Source of the DNA: Pararobbsia silviterrae
GTDB lineage: Bacteria; Pseudomonadota; Gammaproteobacteria; Burkholderiales; Burkholderiaceae
Reading direction: 5' to 3'
DNA: 64,000 nucleotides
Assembly (NCBI RefSeq): GCF_003628125.1
Contig: NZ_RBZU01000004.1
Location: 310,001 to 374,000, forward strand
The position numbers and the translations under genes are program-made. Positions within the stretch are counted from its first letter, which is position 1; each line of letters begins with the position of its first letter. The notes under the pieces are model-generated. The model searched no databases, had not been told where the DNA came from, and worked only from the letters and a program-made list of their open reading frames with translations. This document shows, one piece after another, positions 26,653 through 35,889 of the stretch.

Positions 26653-27594
26653 ATGAGAACGGATGTCGGTGTTTTCAAGCGGCGGTGGGTTGAGTATGTT
26701 GAGGAATCCTGCTCGATGGGCGGTCGAACGATCGATCGTCGAGCGAATCCCGGAGGCCGCGTGTTCGGGGCGCTCGCCTTGCCCGCGGACTCGAAGGTTG
26801 CCGGGGCGCGGATCATCGATGCGATGCTGAGCCGAATCCCGTTGAGCCGGATCGGAACCGCCGAGGCGTCGAAGGCGGCGTGCGCGGCGATCCGGCATGC
26901 ACGCGCGCAGCTCGACACGATGCGGTGTCGTGGCCCGGGCGATTTCGCGACGCACGAAATGGCGTGTGCGCTCGCGGACTTCGCGCTCGGCGACCATGCG
27001 GGCTTGTATGTGCGGCTCACGTCGGCCCGCGCGATGGGCGACGACGCGTTCATGAGCGCCGGTACCTTGATGGTCGTGCTCAACACGGGGTGGCTCATGC
27101 CCGCGCGTGACCTGGCGGCCGACGCGCTCGATCGCTATCCCGACGACGCGTGCGTGCTTCGTCAGGTCGCGAACGTCTACCTCTGCGGGCTCGAATTTCG
27201 TCCGGCCATCGAGGTGCTCTCGACGCTCTTCGATCTCGCGGAGCGCTCGGGCGCGACGGACGAGATGAAGTGGCGCCTGGCCTCGGAACTCATGCAGCTC
27301 GGCGCGCTCGTCGAGCGCGTCGATGAGGCGATGCTCGATGAGCGCGCGCTCGTCGTCCAGGTTCAGCTCGCGATCGACGTGGCGTGCGAGGCGGGGCACG
27401 CGATCATCGGGCTCGAATGGCGCGCAGCGGGATCGGGCGGGGCGGCGATCGAGATGGGCATCGACGCGTCGGCGCGTCGATGCGAGCGCCTGGCGGCGCG
27501 TCTCGCTGAAGTGCTCGATGCTTACGTCGATCGCCGTGCGCGGCAGATCGTGACGATTGTCTATCGCTCCTATCGCAATGACGCGGTTCGCTGA
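26653..27594 (+). CDS. Hypothetical helical (TPR-like) protein
   Basis: 313 residues, no signal or membrane segment. It is rich in Ala/Leu helical pairs (HEMACALADFALGDHAGLYVRLTSARAMGD; ARDLAADALDRYPDDACVLRQVANVYLCGLEFRPAIEVLSTLFDLAERSG in pieces) that look like tetratricopeptide-type repeats between residues ~95 and 215. The first 45 residues are Arg-rich and poorly structured, so the start is uncertain (26617, 26653 or 26716). The 160 bp upstream are strikingly AT-rich for this genome, suggesting a separate promoter or acquired DNA. No function assigned. Confidence 0.6.
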   Translation: MRTDVGVFKRRWVEYVEESCSMGGRTIDRRANPGGRVFGALALPADSKVAGARIIDAMLSRIPLSRIGTAEASKAACAAIRHARAQLDTMRCRGPGDFATHEMACALADFALGDHAGLYVRLTSARAMGDDAFMSAGTLMVVLNTGWLMPARDLAADALDRYPDDACVLRQVANVYLCGLEFRPAIEVLSTLFDLAERSGATDEMKWRLASELMQLGALVERVDEAMLDERALVVQVQLAIDVACEAGHAIIGLEWRAAGSGGAAIEMGIDASARRCERLAARLAEVLDAYVDRRARQIVTIVYRSYRNDAVR

Positions 27595-27718
27595 CTATAG
27601 TGACAGTCGAGCGTGACAGTCGAGCCGTCGCGCCCGGCACACCGGGTCGGTCCGCGTGCCGGGCGGATTCGGCGTCGGGCGGCGACGCTTGAACACGACG
27701 AACCATCCGGAGGCGCGT

Positions 27719-28465
27719 ATGACCCAGCGGCGTGTAGCGCTCGTGACAGGCGGCATGGGCGGTCTGGGGGCCGCGATTTCGCGCAGACTCTGCGATGCGG
27801 GGATGGACGTCGCCGTCTCGCACTCGGCGAAGAACGATCATGTGCCCGCATGGCTGTCGGCCGAGAAAGCCGTCGGCCGACATTTTCAGGCCTATGAACT
27901 CGACGTGACCGCATTCGATTCGTGTCAGCGTTGCGCGACGCGTGTTCAGGCCGATCTCGGCCCGATCGACGTGCTGATCAACAACGCGGGCATCACGCGC
28001 GATTCGACGTTCATGAAAATGACGGCCTCCGACTGGGATGCCGTCATTCGAACGGATCTCGATGCGCTGTTCAATATGACCAAGCCGTTTGTGACCGATA
28101 TGATCGATCGCGGCTTCGGCCGCATCGTCAATATCGGTTCGGTCAACGGCTCGCGCGGCGCATTCGGACAGACGAACTACTCGGCCGCGAAAGCTGGGAT
28201 TCACGGCTTCACCAAGGCGCTTGCGCTCGAAGTCGCCCGTTATGGCGTGACCGTCAATACGGTTTCACCGGGCTATCTCGCGACCGCGATGACGGATGCC
28301 GTGCCCGAAGACGTCATGAACACGCGCATTCTTCCGCAGATTCCCGTGGGACGCCTCGGGCGGCCTGATGAAGTCGCCGCGCTCGTCGGCTTTTTGTGTT
28401 CCGACGACGCGGGCTTCATCACGGGGGCGGATCTCGCGATCAACGGCGGCATGCATATGCATTGA
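27719..28465 (+). CDS. phaB: Acetoacetyl-CoA reductase (SDR family)
   Basis: 248 residues, classical short-chain dehydrogenase: TGGMGGLGAAI cofactor loop, NNAGITRDSTFMKM, catalytic Ser in GSVNGSRG and YSAAKAG (Tyr-x-x-x-Lys). The PhaB signatures GAFGQTNYSAAKAGIHGFTKALA, VNTVSPGYLATAMT and the C-terminal INGGMHMH support NADPH-dependent reduction of acetoacetyl-CoA to (R)-3-hydroxybutyryl-CoA for polyhydroxybutyrate. Start is the ATG after GGAGG. No phaA or phaC is adjacent, so it may be a secondary paralogue. Confidence 0.85.
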   Translation: MTQRRVALVTGGMGGLGAAISRRLCDAGMDVAVSHSAKNDHVPAWLSAEKAVGRHFQAYELDVTAFDSCQRCATRVQADLGPIDVLINNAGITRDSTFMKMTASDWDAVIRTDLDALFNMTKPFVTDMIDRGFGRIVNIGSVNGSRGAFGQTNYSAAKAGIHGFTKALALEVARYGVTVNTVSPGYLATAMTDAVPEDVMNTRILPQIPVGRLGRPDEVAALVGFLCSDDAGFITGADLAINGGMHMH

Positions 28466-28488
28466 CGCTGGGCCGCACGGGGGATCGG

Positions 28489-29322
28489 TCAATACTCGAT
28501 CTGCGCGACGGCCCGGAGTTCATCGGGCGTGGTGGTGCCGAATCCGAAGAATTCGAGGTAGGCCGGGATCATCTCGAACAGCATGTCGGTCCCGACCTGC
28601 ACCGCACAGCCTTTTTTCTTGGCCGCGCGGAGCATCGGCGTGAATTCCGCTTTCATGACGACTTCGCCGACGAAGGTCGACGGATCGATGCGCGCGATAT
28701 CGAACGGGAGCGGATCGTCCTCGTTCATGCCGAGCGGCGTCGCGTTGACGATGATGTCGAAGCCGGCGGGGTCTTTCGATCCCGTCCGCACGATCAGCGA
28801 CGGATACTGGCTGCGCAGACGATTCGCGAGCGCCTCGACGGCGCCGGTATTCGTATCGAACAAGGCGAGTTCGCTCGCGCCGGCGGCCGCGATCGATGCC
28901 GCGATCGCCGATCCGACGCCGCCGCTGCCGAGCACGAGCGCGCGCGCGTCGCGAATCGGTTGCCCCTTGCGTTCGACGCCGCGCGTGAAGCCCGCGCCGT
29001 CGAATTGATCACCGAGCAACGAGCCGTCGGCGCGCTTGAGAATCGCGTTGCACGCACCCGCGATCCGCGCCGTCGGCGTGAGCTCGTCGACGAGGTTCAT
29101 CGTCGCGACCTTATGCGGCATCGTGATCAGCGCGCCGCGGATGTTCGTGAGCCGGAACAGCGACTCGAGGAACGTCGGATAGTCGTCGGGCAACACGCCC
29201 ATCGGTACGACGACCGCGTTGATGTCGTTCTTTTCGAACCACGGGTTGTAGATCATCGGCGACTTGAACGTATGCGTCGGGTAGCCGATATGGGCGATGA
29301 GTTGCGTGTTGCCGTTAATCAT
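28489..29322 (-). CDS. aroE: Shikimate/quinate dehydrogenase (AroE family)
   Basis: 277 residues. Substrate-binding N-domain (IGYPTHTFKSPMIYNPWF with the Ser-Pro of the SxS site altered to KSP; ALITMPHKV with catalytic Lys; GACNAILKR) and Rossmann domain VLGSGGVGSAIAASIAAAG followed by ATPLGMNEDDPLPFD. Asp in LFDTN at the end of the second strand suggests NAD+ preference, as in catabolic quinate/shikimate dehydrogenases, over NADP+. It follows an MFS carrier gene by 44 bp, giving an uptake-plus-oxidation operon that supplies 3-dehydroshikimate to the QuiC1-like enzyme at 2365. Confidence 0.88.
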   Translation of the reverse strand: MINGNTQLIAHIGYPTHTFKSPMIYNPWFEKNDINAVVVPMGVLPDDYPTFLESLFRLTNIRGALITMPHKVATMNLVDELTPTARIAGACNAILKRADGSLLGDQFDGAGFTRGVERKGQPIRDARALVLGSGGVGSAIAASIAAAGASELALFDTNTGAVEALANRLRSQYPSLIVRTGSKDPAGFDIIVNATPLGMNEDDPLPFDIARIDPSTFVGEVVMKAEFTPMLRAAKKKGCAVQVGTDMLFEMIPAYLEFFGFGTTTPDELRAVAQIEY

Positions 29323-29366
29323 GATGGTCTCGTTACACACTACAAACCGGTATGCGTCGGGCGACG

Positions 29367-30728
29367 TCAGGTGATCTCGACGCGATGGACATCGCCGACG
29401 ATGAAGATATAGGACAGCGCGCCGATCAGTGCGGCGGCGGCGACGTATGCGAGCGCATAGAAAAACGATCCCGTCGCCGCGACGATGAAGCCGATCACGA
29501 GCGGCGTGATGATGCCCGCGAGGTTCGCGCACAGGTTGAACAATCCGCCCGTCAGTCCCATCAGGTGTTTCGGCGCGATATCCGAAATCAGCGTCCAGCC
29601 GAGTCCGACCATGCCTTGGCCGAAGAACGCGAGCGAAAGGATCGCGATGACCGTCGTGTCGCTCTGGACGTAGTTCGCCGCGATGATCGTCGAGGCGCCG
29701 AGCAGGCCGACGATGATCGGCAGTTTGCGCGCGATATTCGCCGAGCCGGTCCGCTTGAGGAGTACGTCGGAGATCCATCCGCCGAACATGACGCCGACAG
29801 CGGCCGCGAGAAACGGCATGATCGCGAAGAAGCCGACCTTGAGCCAGCCCATATGACGCTCGGTCGCGAGATAGGTCGGAAACCACGTCAGAAAGAACAC
29901 GAGCGTCGTGTTGCCCGCGAACTGACCCAGGCAGGCGCCCGAGATCTGGCGCATGCGCATGAGCTTGCCGGCATTGGCCCACGAGAATTTGACGGTCTCG
30001 CGGCCGCCTTCGGGTTCGAGCCCGCCGCCCGCGGCGATGTAGTCGAGTTCGGCCTTGTTGACGGTGCGCGAGTGGTGCGGCTCGCGATAGACGAGCCACC
30101 AGACGATCGCGAACGCGATGCCGATGCCGCCGACGACGAAGAACGGCGCGCGCCAGCCATAGGTCGCGACAAGCCAGAAAATCGACGGCGCGAAGCAGGC
30201 GAGACCGAGATACTCGCCGACCGTGTAGATGCCCGTCGCACGCGCGCGTTCATGTTGCGGAAACCATGTCGCGACGACGCGGCTGTTCGTCGGAAAGCAG
30301 GGCGCCTCGCTGATGCCGAGACCGAAGCGGAACAGCAGCAGCGATTTGAGGCCGACCGCGAAACCTTGAAGCAACGTGAACAGCGACCAGAACGTCAGCG
30401 CGAGGAAATACGTGACCTTGCTGCCGAAACGATCGAGAAACACGCCGCCGGGGACCTGCACGAGCGCGTAGGTCCACGAAAAAGCCGAGAACACGATTCC
30501 CATGACGGCCGCGCCGATGCCGAGTTCCTTCGTCATCGCGGGCGCGGCGATGCCGAGCACCGTGCGATCGAGGTAATTGATCATCGTGCAAAGGGCGAGC
30601 AGCGCCAGCACGATAAAACGGACGTGAGTCCGTTTGCCCGCCTGCGCGAGCGGGCGCGCGTCGCCGACGGACGCGGAGTCGTGGTCGAGCGGTGAATCGA
30701 CGGCGTGGCGATGCGGTTGAGCGGGCAT
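29367..30728 (-). CDS. MFS transporter, probable shikimate/quinate or aromatic-acid carrier
   Basis: 453 residues, 12 membrane helices. It belongs to the anion:cation symporter (ACS) branch: YLDRTVLGIAAPAM, DRFGSKVTYFLALTFWS, SEAPCFPTNSRVVATWFPQHERARATG and GWISDVLLKR. Members carry hexuronates, galactonate, phthalate and quinate-type acids. Start at the ATG after AGGAGA. Its partner gene is a shikimate/quinate dehydrogenase, and the promoter carries a motif shared with the IclR/quiC region, which argues for shikimate or quinate as cargo. That assignment is inference. Confidence 0.85.
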   Translation of the reverse strand: MPAQPHRHAVDSPLDHDSASVGDARPLAQAGKRTHVRFIVLALLALCTMINYLDRTVLGIAAPAMTKELGIGAAVMGIVFSAFSWTYALVQVPGGVFLDRFGSKVTYFLALTFWSLFTLLQGFAVGLKSLLLFRFGLGISEAPCFPTNSRVVATWFPQHERARATGIYTVGEYLGLACFAPSIFWLVATYGWRAPFFVVGGIGIAFAIVWWLVYREPHHSRTVNKAELDYIAAGGGLEPEGGRETVKFSWANAGKLMRMRQISGACLGQFAGNTTLVFFLTWFPTYLATERHMGWLKVGFFAIMPFLAAAVGVMFGGWISDVLLKRTGSANIARKLPIIVGLLGASTIIAANYVQSDTTVIAILSLAFFGQGMVGLGWTLISDIAPKHLMGLTGGLFNLCANLAGIITPLVIGFIVAATGSFFYALAYVAAAALIGALSYIFIVGDVHRVEIT

Positions 30729-30883
30729 GCGTGTCTCCTGACATCCTCGATGGTGCGCCGCGATTGTTGTCGTCAGGTATCCCTGCTTGGGCGACGCGGT
30801 GCCTCTATGAAGCACTGGTGCAAGGGTAGGCGTGCGTGCCGTGTGCGGCAATATCGCGCGAGCGCTTTTCGTATGCGTGTGCG

Positions 30884-30920
30884 CGTTTATCGAAACGCTA
30901 TGCGCGATGAACGATCGAAA
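30884..30920 (-). promoter_or_regulatory. IclR-type operator candidate upstream of MFS/AroE operon
   Basis: The minus strand of 30905-30920 reads TTTCGATCGTTCATCG, one mismatch from 960-975 in front of the IclR gene. CGTTTATCGAA at 30884-30894 is an exact copy of 967-977. The 333-bp gap 30729-31061 has no gene I can support; it should carry the MFS promoter and this putative operator. Confidence 0.5.
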
Positions 30921-31061
30921 TTCGGGTAAATAGGGAGAGGGTCTGGCGGGCAGTAAGGCAAACGGAAGCTGTGCGGCGCGCGGGGGACGCACGCCGATGA
31001 TGGGATGCAGGGCAAAGTGTTGCGGACGCGCGGCGCGTCCGCATCGGGTACCGCGACGTCG

Positions 31062-31442
31062 TTATTTCCGCACGCGTCGCACGACGCACGAGGCGCGCGA
31101 TGCCGGACGATGCATGTCGAGCGCGGCCATGCGCGCGACCGGATACGCGCAATGCGAGACGTGTTCGTCGGCCATGCCGTAGTCGAGATAGTGCGCGACG
31201 AGGCCCGAGGCATGCGCATGCGTCGACGTGTCGAGTTGCCGCTTGAGCAGCACGAGGAAATTGCGCAGATCGTCGGCGCCGTGACTCGCGATGAATTCGC
31301 CGACGATGCCGAGCAATGTCGCGAGCAGCCCCTGTTCCGAGCCTGTCTGCGCAAGCCGCGCGCGCGCCGTTTCGATATCGAACGCGTAATCGTCTTCGCA
31401 ACGATGCATGGCGCTCGCGCCAATCAGAATGTTCTTGTGCAT
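31062..31442 (-). CDS. Hypothetical small protein
   Basis: 126 residues from the ATG of MHKNILIGASAMHRCEDDY. It is mostly alpha-helical (FDIETARARLAQTGSEQGLLATLLGIVGEFIASHGADDLRNFLVLLKRQLD in parts), with no membrane segment and a His/Cys-containing C-terminal half (EHVSHCAYPVARMAALDMHR). It reads away from the nitrate operon leader. I do not recognise a family. The upstream frame continues to 31742 but has no start signal. Confidence 0.45.
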   Translation of the reverse strand: MHKNILIGASAMHRCEDDYAFDIETARARLAQTGSEQGLLATLLGIVGEFIASHGADDLRNFLVLLKRQLDTSTHAHASGLVAHYLDYGMADEHVSHCAYPVARMAALDMHRPASRASCVVRRVRK

Positions 31443-31770
31443 GATTTCAATACCACGTGGATAGACGCAGGACCCGTGGTCGGCCAAATCCCGTGCAATG
31501 CGGCTCAGCGCGGCGATTCGAGCTCTCCAGAAGGGTCCGCACAACCGGATCGATACGTTGCACGCGCCATGCGGCATGCGTGTGACATGCCGCGCGAGTA
31601 TCGCTCTCGTGACCGCGACGCGCAGTCCGGCACGCACCGAAAACGCACTTCGCACGCACAAACAGCGTGCTGCGCCGCACCAGCCCCGCACGACGGTGAT
31701 CCATTCTGGATTGCGCGCATCGAACCGATTGGGCGGTGTCAATGCGCGCGTGCGCCTTGTCCATCAAGGG

Positions 31771-31868
31771 TTTCCGGACAATAAGCCGGAAATGGCACAG
31801 GCCTTGCATTGAGTCCGGCACGCGCATCAACGTCGATACGCGAAGCAGCAAATCTCGTTTGAATGCTT
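31771..31868 (+). promoter_or_regulatory. Nitrate operon leader with two hairpins
   Basis: Within the 504-bp non-coding gap before the nitrate transporter, TTTCCGG/CCGGAAA (31771-31792, 8-nt loop) and AAGCA-CAAA...TTTG-TGCTT (31843-31868, 5-nt loop) form two hairpins ahead of a strong terminator. Two hairpins followed by a terminator is the arrangement of nas leaders controlled by ANTAR antiterminators (NasR, NasT). The loops do not obviously fit the ANTAR hexaloop consensus, so the regulator is open. Confidence 0.45.
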
Positions 31869-31874
31869 TTGGAC

Positions 31875-31936
31875 AACGGCGTCCCTTGAGTCTGGTTCAT
31901 GTAACCGGGTTCGCGGGACGCCGTTTTCTTTTTTCC
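31875..31936 (+). terminator. Attenuator-like intrinsic terminator before the nitrate transporter
   Basis: AACGGCGTCCC (31875-31885) pairs perfectly with GGGACGCCGTT (31915-31925); the 29-nt loop contains a further stem (GGTT/AACC). A T-rich run follows (31924-31936) and the transporter ATG is at 31947. A terminator directly in front of a start codon, with no gene upstream on this strand, implies conditional readthrough. Confidence 0.75.
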
Positions 31937-31946
31937 GGGGACTCAC

Positions 31947-33248
31947 ATGACTGACAAAGCGACGTCCATCGAGCTGCTCAGCGTTCGCACCCCTGCAATG
32001 CGCGCGTTTCACATGGCTTGGCTCGCCTTCTTCGTCTGTTTCTTCGCGTGGTTCGCCTGCGCGCCGTTGATGCCGCTGATCAAGCAGGAGTTCCATCTGA
32101 CGGCGGGCCAGGTCGCGAACATCAATATCGCCGCGGTCGCGATCACGATCCTCGTGCGTGTGATCGTCGGGCCGCTCTGCGATCGCTTCGGTCCGCGCAA
32201 GGTCTATGTCGGTCTACTGCTGCTCGGCACGCTGCCGCTGGTCGGCGCGGCGCTCTCGTCGAGCTATGCGCCGTTCTTGCTCTGCCGCCTCGCAATCGGC
32301 GCGGTCGGCGCGAGCTTCGTGATCACGCAGTACCACACGTCGGTCATGTTTGCGCACAAGGTCGTCGGCGCCGCGAACGCGACGAGCGCGGGCTTCGGCA
32401 ACGCGGGCGCGGGCGCCGCGCAATTGCTCGTGCCCGTCATGCTCGCCGCGTGCATCGGCTGGGGCGCGAGCCATGCGATCGCCTGGCGTCTGACGTTGCT
32501 CGTGCCCGCCGCGGTCATGCCGATCGTCGCCGCGCTCTATTGGCGCTATACGCAGGATTGCCCGCAAGGCAATTTCTCGGATTTGCGCGCTCAGGGCATC
32601 GCCGTCGAAAGCGGCAAGAAGGGCGGCTGGCAGAGCCTTGCGCTCGCCGCGCGCAACTACCGCGTCTGGATGCTGTTCATCACGTACGGCGCGTGCTTCG
32701 GCGTCGAGGTCTTCATTCACAACGTCGCGGCGATGTACTACGTCGACCAGTTCCACGCATCGCTCGGCTTTGCCGGCGTCGCGGCAGGGTGCTTCGGTCT
32801 GCTGGCGATTTTCGCGCGTCCGCTCGGCGGCATCGTTTCGGACTGGTTCGCGGCGCGCAAGGGCCTCTCGGCGCGCGCCACGCTGCTCTTCGCGCTGATC
32901 GCCTGCGAAGGCGCGGGCTTGCTCGTGTTCGCGCAAGCCGGCGACGCGCTCGGCGCGTTCGCCGCGATGCTGACCTTCGGACTGTTCACGCATATGGCTT
33001 GCGGCGCGACGTACGCGCTCGTGCCGTTCGTCGATCGCAAGGCGCTCGGCGGCGTCGCGGGCATCGTCGGCGCGGGCGGCAACACGGGGGCGGTCGCGGC
33101 CGGCTTTCTGTTGAAAGGTGTCGGCGATCTGCGCGAAGCGCTCGTCGTGCTCGCCGTCTTCGTGATGGTCAGTGCGCTCTGCGCGCTCGTCGTGCGGCTC
33201 AACGGCGAGGCCGTGAATCGCGAGGCCGAGCTGCCCGCCGCGAATTGA
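31947..33248 (+). CDS. Nitrate/nitrite MFS transporter (NarK/NasA type)
   Basis: 433 residues, 12 membrane helices. The two nitrate signatures of the NNP family are present: GFGNAGAGAAQLLVPV in helix 5 and GAGGNTGAVAAGF in helix 11, with the substrate Arg in CDRFGPRK and the first-helix FFAWFACAPLMP. It imports nitrate (and possibly exports nitrite) and heads the assimilation operon transporter-nirB-nirD-nasA. Expression is likely limited by the terminator just upstream. Confidence 0.93.
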   Translation: MTDKATSIELLSVRTPAMRAFHMAWLAFFVCFFAWFACAPLMPLIKQEFHLTAGQVANINIAAVAITILVRVIVGPLCDRFGPRKVYVGLLLLGTLPLVGAALSSSYAPFLLCRLAIGAVGASFVITQYHTSVMFAHKVVGAANATSAGFGNAGAGAAQLLVPVMLAACIGWGASHAIAWRLTLLVPAAVMPIVAALYWRYTQDCPQGNFSDLRAQGIAVESGKKGGWQSLALAARNYRVWMLFITYGACFGVEVFIHNVAAMYYVDQFHASLGFAGVAAGCFGLLAIFARPLGGIVSDWFAARKGLSARATLLFALIACEGAGLLVFAQAGDALGAFAAMLTFGLFTHMACGATYALVPFVDRKALGGVAGIVGAGGNTGAVAAGFLLKGVGDLREALVVLAVFVMVSALCALVVRLNGEAVNREAELPAAN

Positions 33249-33298
33249 TCCGAACCGCTCTTGAACGTGTCGAACGAATTGTTGAGGGAATGCAAGCC

Positions 33299-35848
33299 AT
33301 GAAAATCATCGTGATCGGCCACGGCATGGTGGGCCACAAGTTTCTCGAATGCCTCGCGGAATCGTCGAGCGGCGCGGCCGATCGCATCGACGTCACGGTG
33401 CTTTGCGAGGAACCGCGCGCGGCGTACGACCGCGTCCATCTGACCGAGTATTTCGCGGGCAAGACGGCCGAGGATCTGTCGCTCGTCGAGGACGGCTTCT
33501 TCGAACGCACGGGCATGGCGCTCAAGCTCAACGCGCGCGCCGTCTCGATCGATCGCGACGCGCATACGGTCCTCACGTCGACGGGCGAGACGCTGGCTTA
33601 CGACACGCTCGTGCTCGCGGCGGGGTCCTATCCGTTCGTGCCGCCGGTGCCGGGCAAGGACCGCGCGGATTGCTTCGTCTACCGGACGATCGAAGACCTC
33701 GAAGCCATGACCGAATGCGGGAAGCGCGCGAAGACGGGCGTCGTCGTCGGCGGCGGCCTGCTCGGGCTCGAAGCGGCGAAGGCGCTTGTCGATCTTGGCC
33801 TCGACACGCATGTCGTCGAATTCGCGCCGCGCCTGATGGCCGTGCAGGTCGACGACGGCGGCGGCCGCACGCTGCGCGCGAAGATCGAGGAACTCGGCGT
33901 GACCGTGCATACGCAGAAGAACACGCTCGAGATCGTCGACGGCGAGACGGGCACGCACCGCATGCGCTTCGCCGACGGCAGTCATCTCGACACCGACATG
34001 ATCGTGTTTTCGGCGGGCATCCGTCCGCGCGACGAGCTGGCGCGCGCGAGCGGACTCGCGGTCGGTGCGCGCGGCGGCATCGTGATCGACGATACGTGTC
34101 GCACGAACGATGCCGATATCTTCGCGATCGGCGAATGCGCGCTCTGGAACGGTCAGATCTTCGGTCTCGTCGCGCCGGGCTACGAGATGGCGCGTGTCGC
34201 CGCCAGGACGCTGCTTGGCGAAGTCGCGCACTTCCGCGGCGCGGACATGAGCACCAAGCTCAAGCTCATGGGTGTCGACGTCGCGAGCTTCGGCGATGCG
34301 CACGGCACGACCGCGCGCAGCCGCCTGTATCAGTTCAACGACGATCGCAAGAAGGTCTACAAGAAGCTTGTCGTGTCCGAGTGCGGTAAATACCTGCTCG
34401 GCGGCGTGATGATCGGCGACGCGAGCGAATACGGCACGCTGCTCCAGATGATGCTCAACCGCATCGAGCTGCCCGAAGCGCCTGAATTCCTGATCCTGCC
34501 GCAGGCCGACGGTCAGGCGAAGCCCGGCATCGGCGTCGAAGCGTTACCCGAATCGGCACAGATCTGCTCGTGCAATAACGTGAGCAAGGGCGCGATCTGC
34601 GCGGCCGTCTGCGCGGGCGCGACGACGATCGGCGACGTCAAGGCCGCGACGAAGGCGGGTACCGCATGCGGCGGCTGCGTCTCGCTCGCGACGCAAGTCA
34701 TGAAGGCCGAGATGAAGAAGCAGGGCCTCGCCGTCAACAATCATCTGTGCGAGCACTTCAAGTTCTCGCGGCAGGAGCTTTATCACATCGTGCGCGTCGA
34801 GCGCATCCGCACGTTCGGCGCATTGCTCGCGAAGCACGGGCACGGCATCGGTTGCGATATCTGCAAGCCGACCGTCGCGAGCATTCTCGCGTCGTGCTGG
34901 AATGAGTTCGTGCTCAAGAAGGAGCATGCGGGCTTGCAGGACTCGAACGACTATTACCTCGCGAATATCCAGCGCGACGGCACGTATTCGGTCGTCCCGC
35001 GTATGCCGGGCGGCGAAGTCACCGCGGACGGCTTGATCGCGGTCGGGCAGATCGCGAAGCAATACGGGCTTTACACGAAGATCACGGGCGGACAACGTGT
35101 CGACCTGTTCGGCGCGCGCGTCGAACAATTGCCGTCGATCTGGGAAGCGCTGATTGCCGCGGGTTTCGAGTCGGGCCATGCATACGGCAAGTCGCTGCGG
35201 ACCGTCAAATCGTGCGTGGGTTCGACGTGGTGCCGTTATGGCGTGGGCGACTCGGTCGGTCTCGCGATCGATCTCGAGAATCGATACAAGGGCCTGCGCG
35301 CGCCGCACAAGATCAAGTTCGGCGTGTCGGGCTGCACGCGCGAATGCGCGGAAGCGCAGGGCAAGGACGTCGGCGTCATCGCGACCGACAAGGGCTGGAA
35401 TCTCTACGTCTGCGGGAACGGCGGCATGAAGCCGCGTCATGCCGAATTGATCGCATCGGACCTCGATCGCGAGACGCTGATCCGGTATATCGACCGCTTC
35501 CTGATGTTCTATGTGCGCACGGCCGACCGGCTCCAGCGCACGAGCGTCTGGCGCGACAACCTCGAAGGCGGGCTCGACTATCTGATCGACGTCGTCGTTC
35601 ACGACAAGCTCGGTGTCGCGGCCGATCTCGAAACGGAGATGCAGCACGTCGTCGATACCTACGAATGCGAATGGAAGCATGCCGTCACGGATCCCGAGAC
35701 GCGCAAGCGCTTCCGTCATTTCGTCAACAGCGAGCGCGGCGACGAGAACGTGAGCTTCGTCCCCGCGCGCGGCCAGATCCGGCCGGCGACGCCCGATGAG
35801 CGCAAAGCCGCGGATGTGCGGATCCCCATCGTCGCCGAGACGGTATGA
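33299..35848 (+). CDS. nirB: Assimilatory nitrite reductase large subunit
   Basis: 849 residues, usual NirB length. FAD domain from the start (IIVIGHGMVGHKFLE), NAD domain (VVVGGGLLGLEAAKAL, ~143), BFD-like [2Fe-2S] module (QICSCNNVSKGAIC...TACGGC), then ferredoxin-like and sirohaem/[4Fe-4S] domains with CVGSTWCRYG and CTRECAEA. It reduces nitrite to ammonium with NADH in the cytoplasm. The ATG at 33299 has GAGGGA at a good distance; a nearer in-frame ATG at 33290 has not. 50 bp after the transporter, 41 bp before nirD. Confidence 0.95.
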   Translation: MKIIVIGHGMVGHKFLECLAESSSGAADRIDVTVLCEEPRAAYDRVHLTEYFAGKTAEDLSLVEDGFFERTGMALKLNARAVSIDRDAHTVLTSTGETLAYDTLVLAAGSYPFVPPVPGKDRADCFVYRTIEDLEAMTECGKRAKTGVVVGGGLLGLEAAKALVDLGLDTHVVEFAPRLMAVQVDDGGGRTLRAKIEELGVTVHTQKNTLEIVDGETGTHRMRFADGSHLDTDMIVFSAGIRPRDELARASGLAVGARGGIVIDDTCRTNDADIFAIGECALWNGQIFGLVAPGYEMARVAARTLLGEVAHFRGADMSTKLKLMGVDVASFGDAHGTTARSRLYQFNDDRKKVYKKLVVSECGKYLLGGVMIGDASEYGTLLQMMLNRIELPEAPEFLILPQADGQAKPGIGVEALPESAQICSCNNVSKGAICAAVCAGATTIGDVKAATKAGTACGGCVSLATQVMKAEMKKQGLAVNNHLCEHFKFSRQELYHIVRVERIRTFGALLAKHGHGIGCDICKPTVASILASCWNEFVLKKEHAGLQDSNDYYLANIQRDGTYSVVPRMPGGEVTADGLIAVGQIAKQYGLYTKITGGQRVDLFGARVEQLPSIWEALIAAGFESGHAYGKSLRTVKSCVGSTWCRYGVGDSVGLAIDLENRYKGLRAPHKIKFGVSGCTRECAEAQGKDVGVIATDKGWNLYVCGNGGMKPRHAELIASDLDRETLIRYIDRFLMFYVRTADRLQRTSVWRDNLEGGLDYLIDVVVHDKLGVAADLETEMQHVVDTYECEWKHAVTDPETRKRFRHFVNSERGDENVSFVPARGQIRPATPDERKAADVRIPIVAETV

Positions 35849-35889
35849 CGTGCCTGACGAGCCATTGAGTTTTCGACCCGGAGCGGACC

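Noticed and set aside
28489-30099. 536-codon frame containing shikimate dehydrogenase as its second half
   Set aside because: The first half is an out-of-phase reading of the MFS gene; the dehydrogenase starts at 29322.
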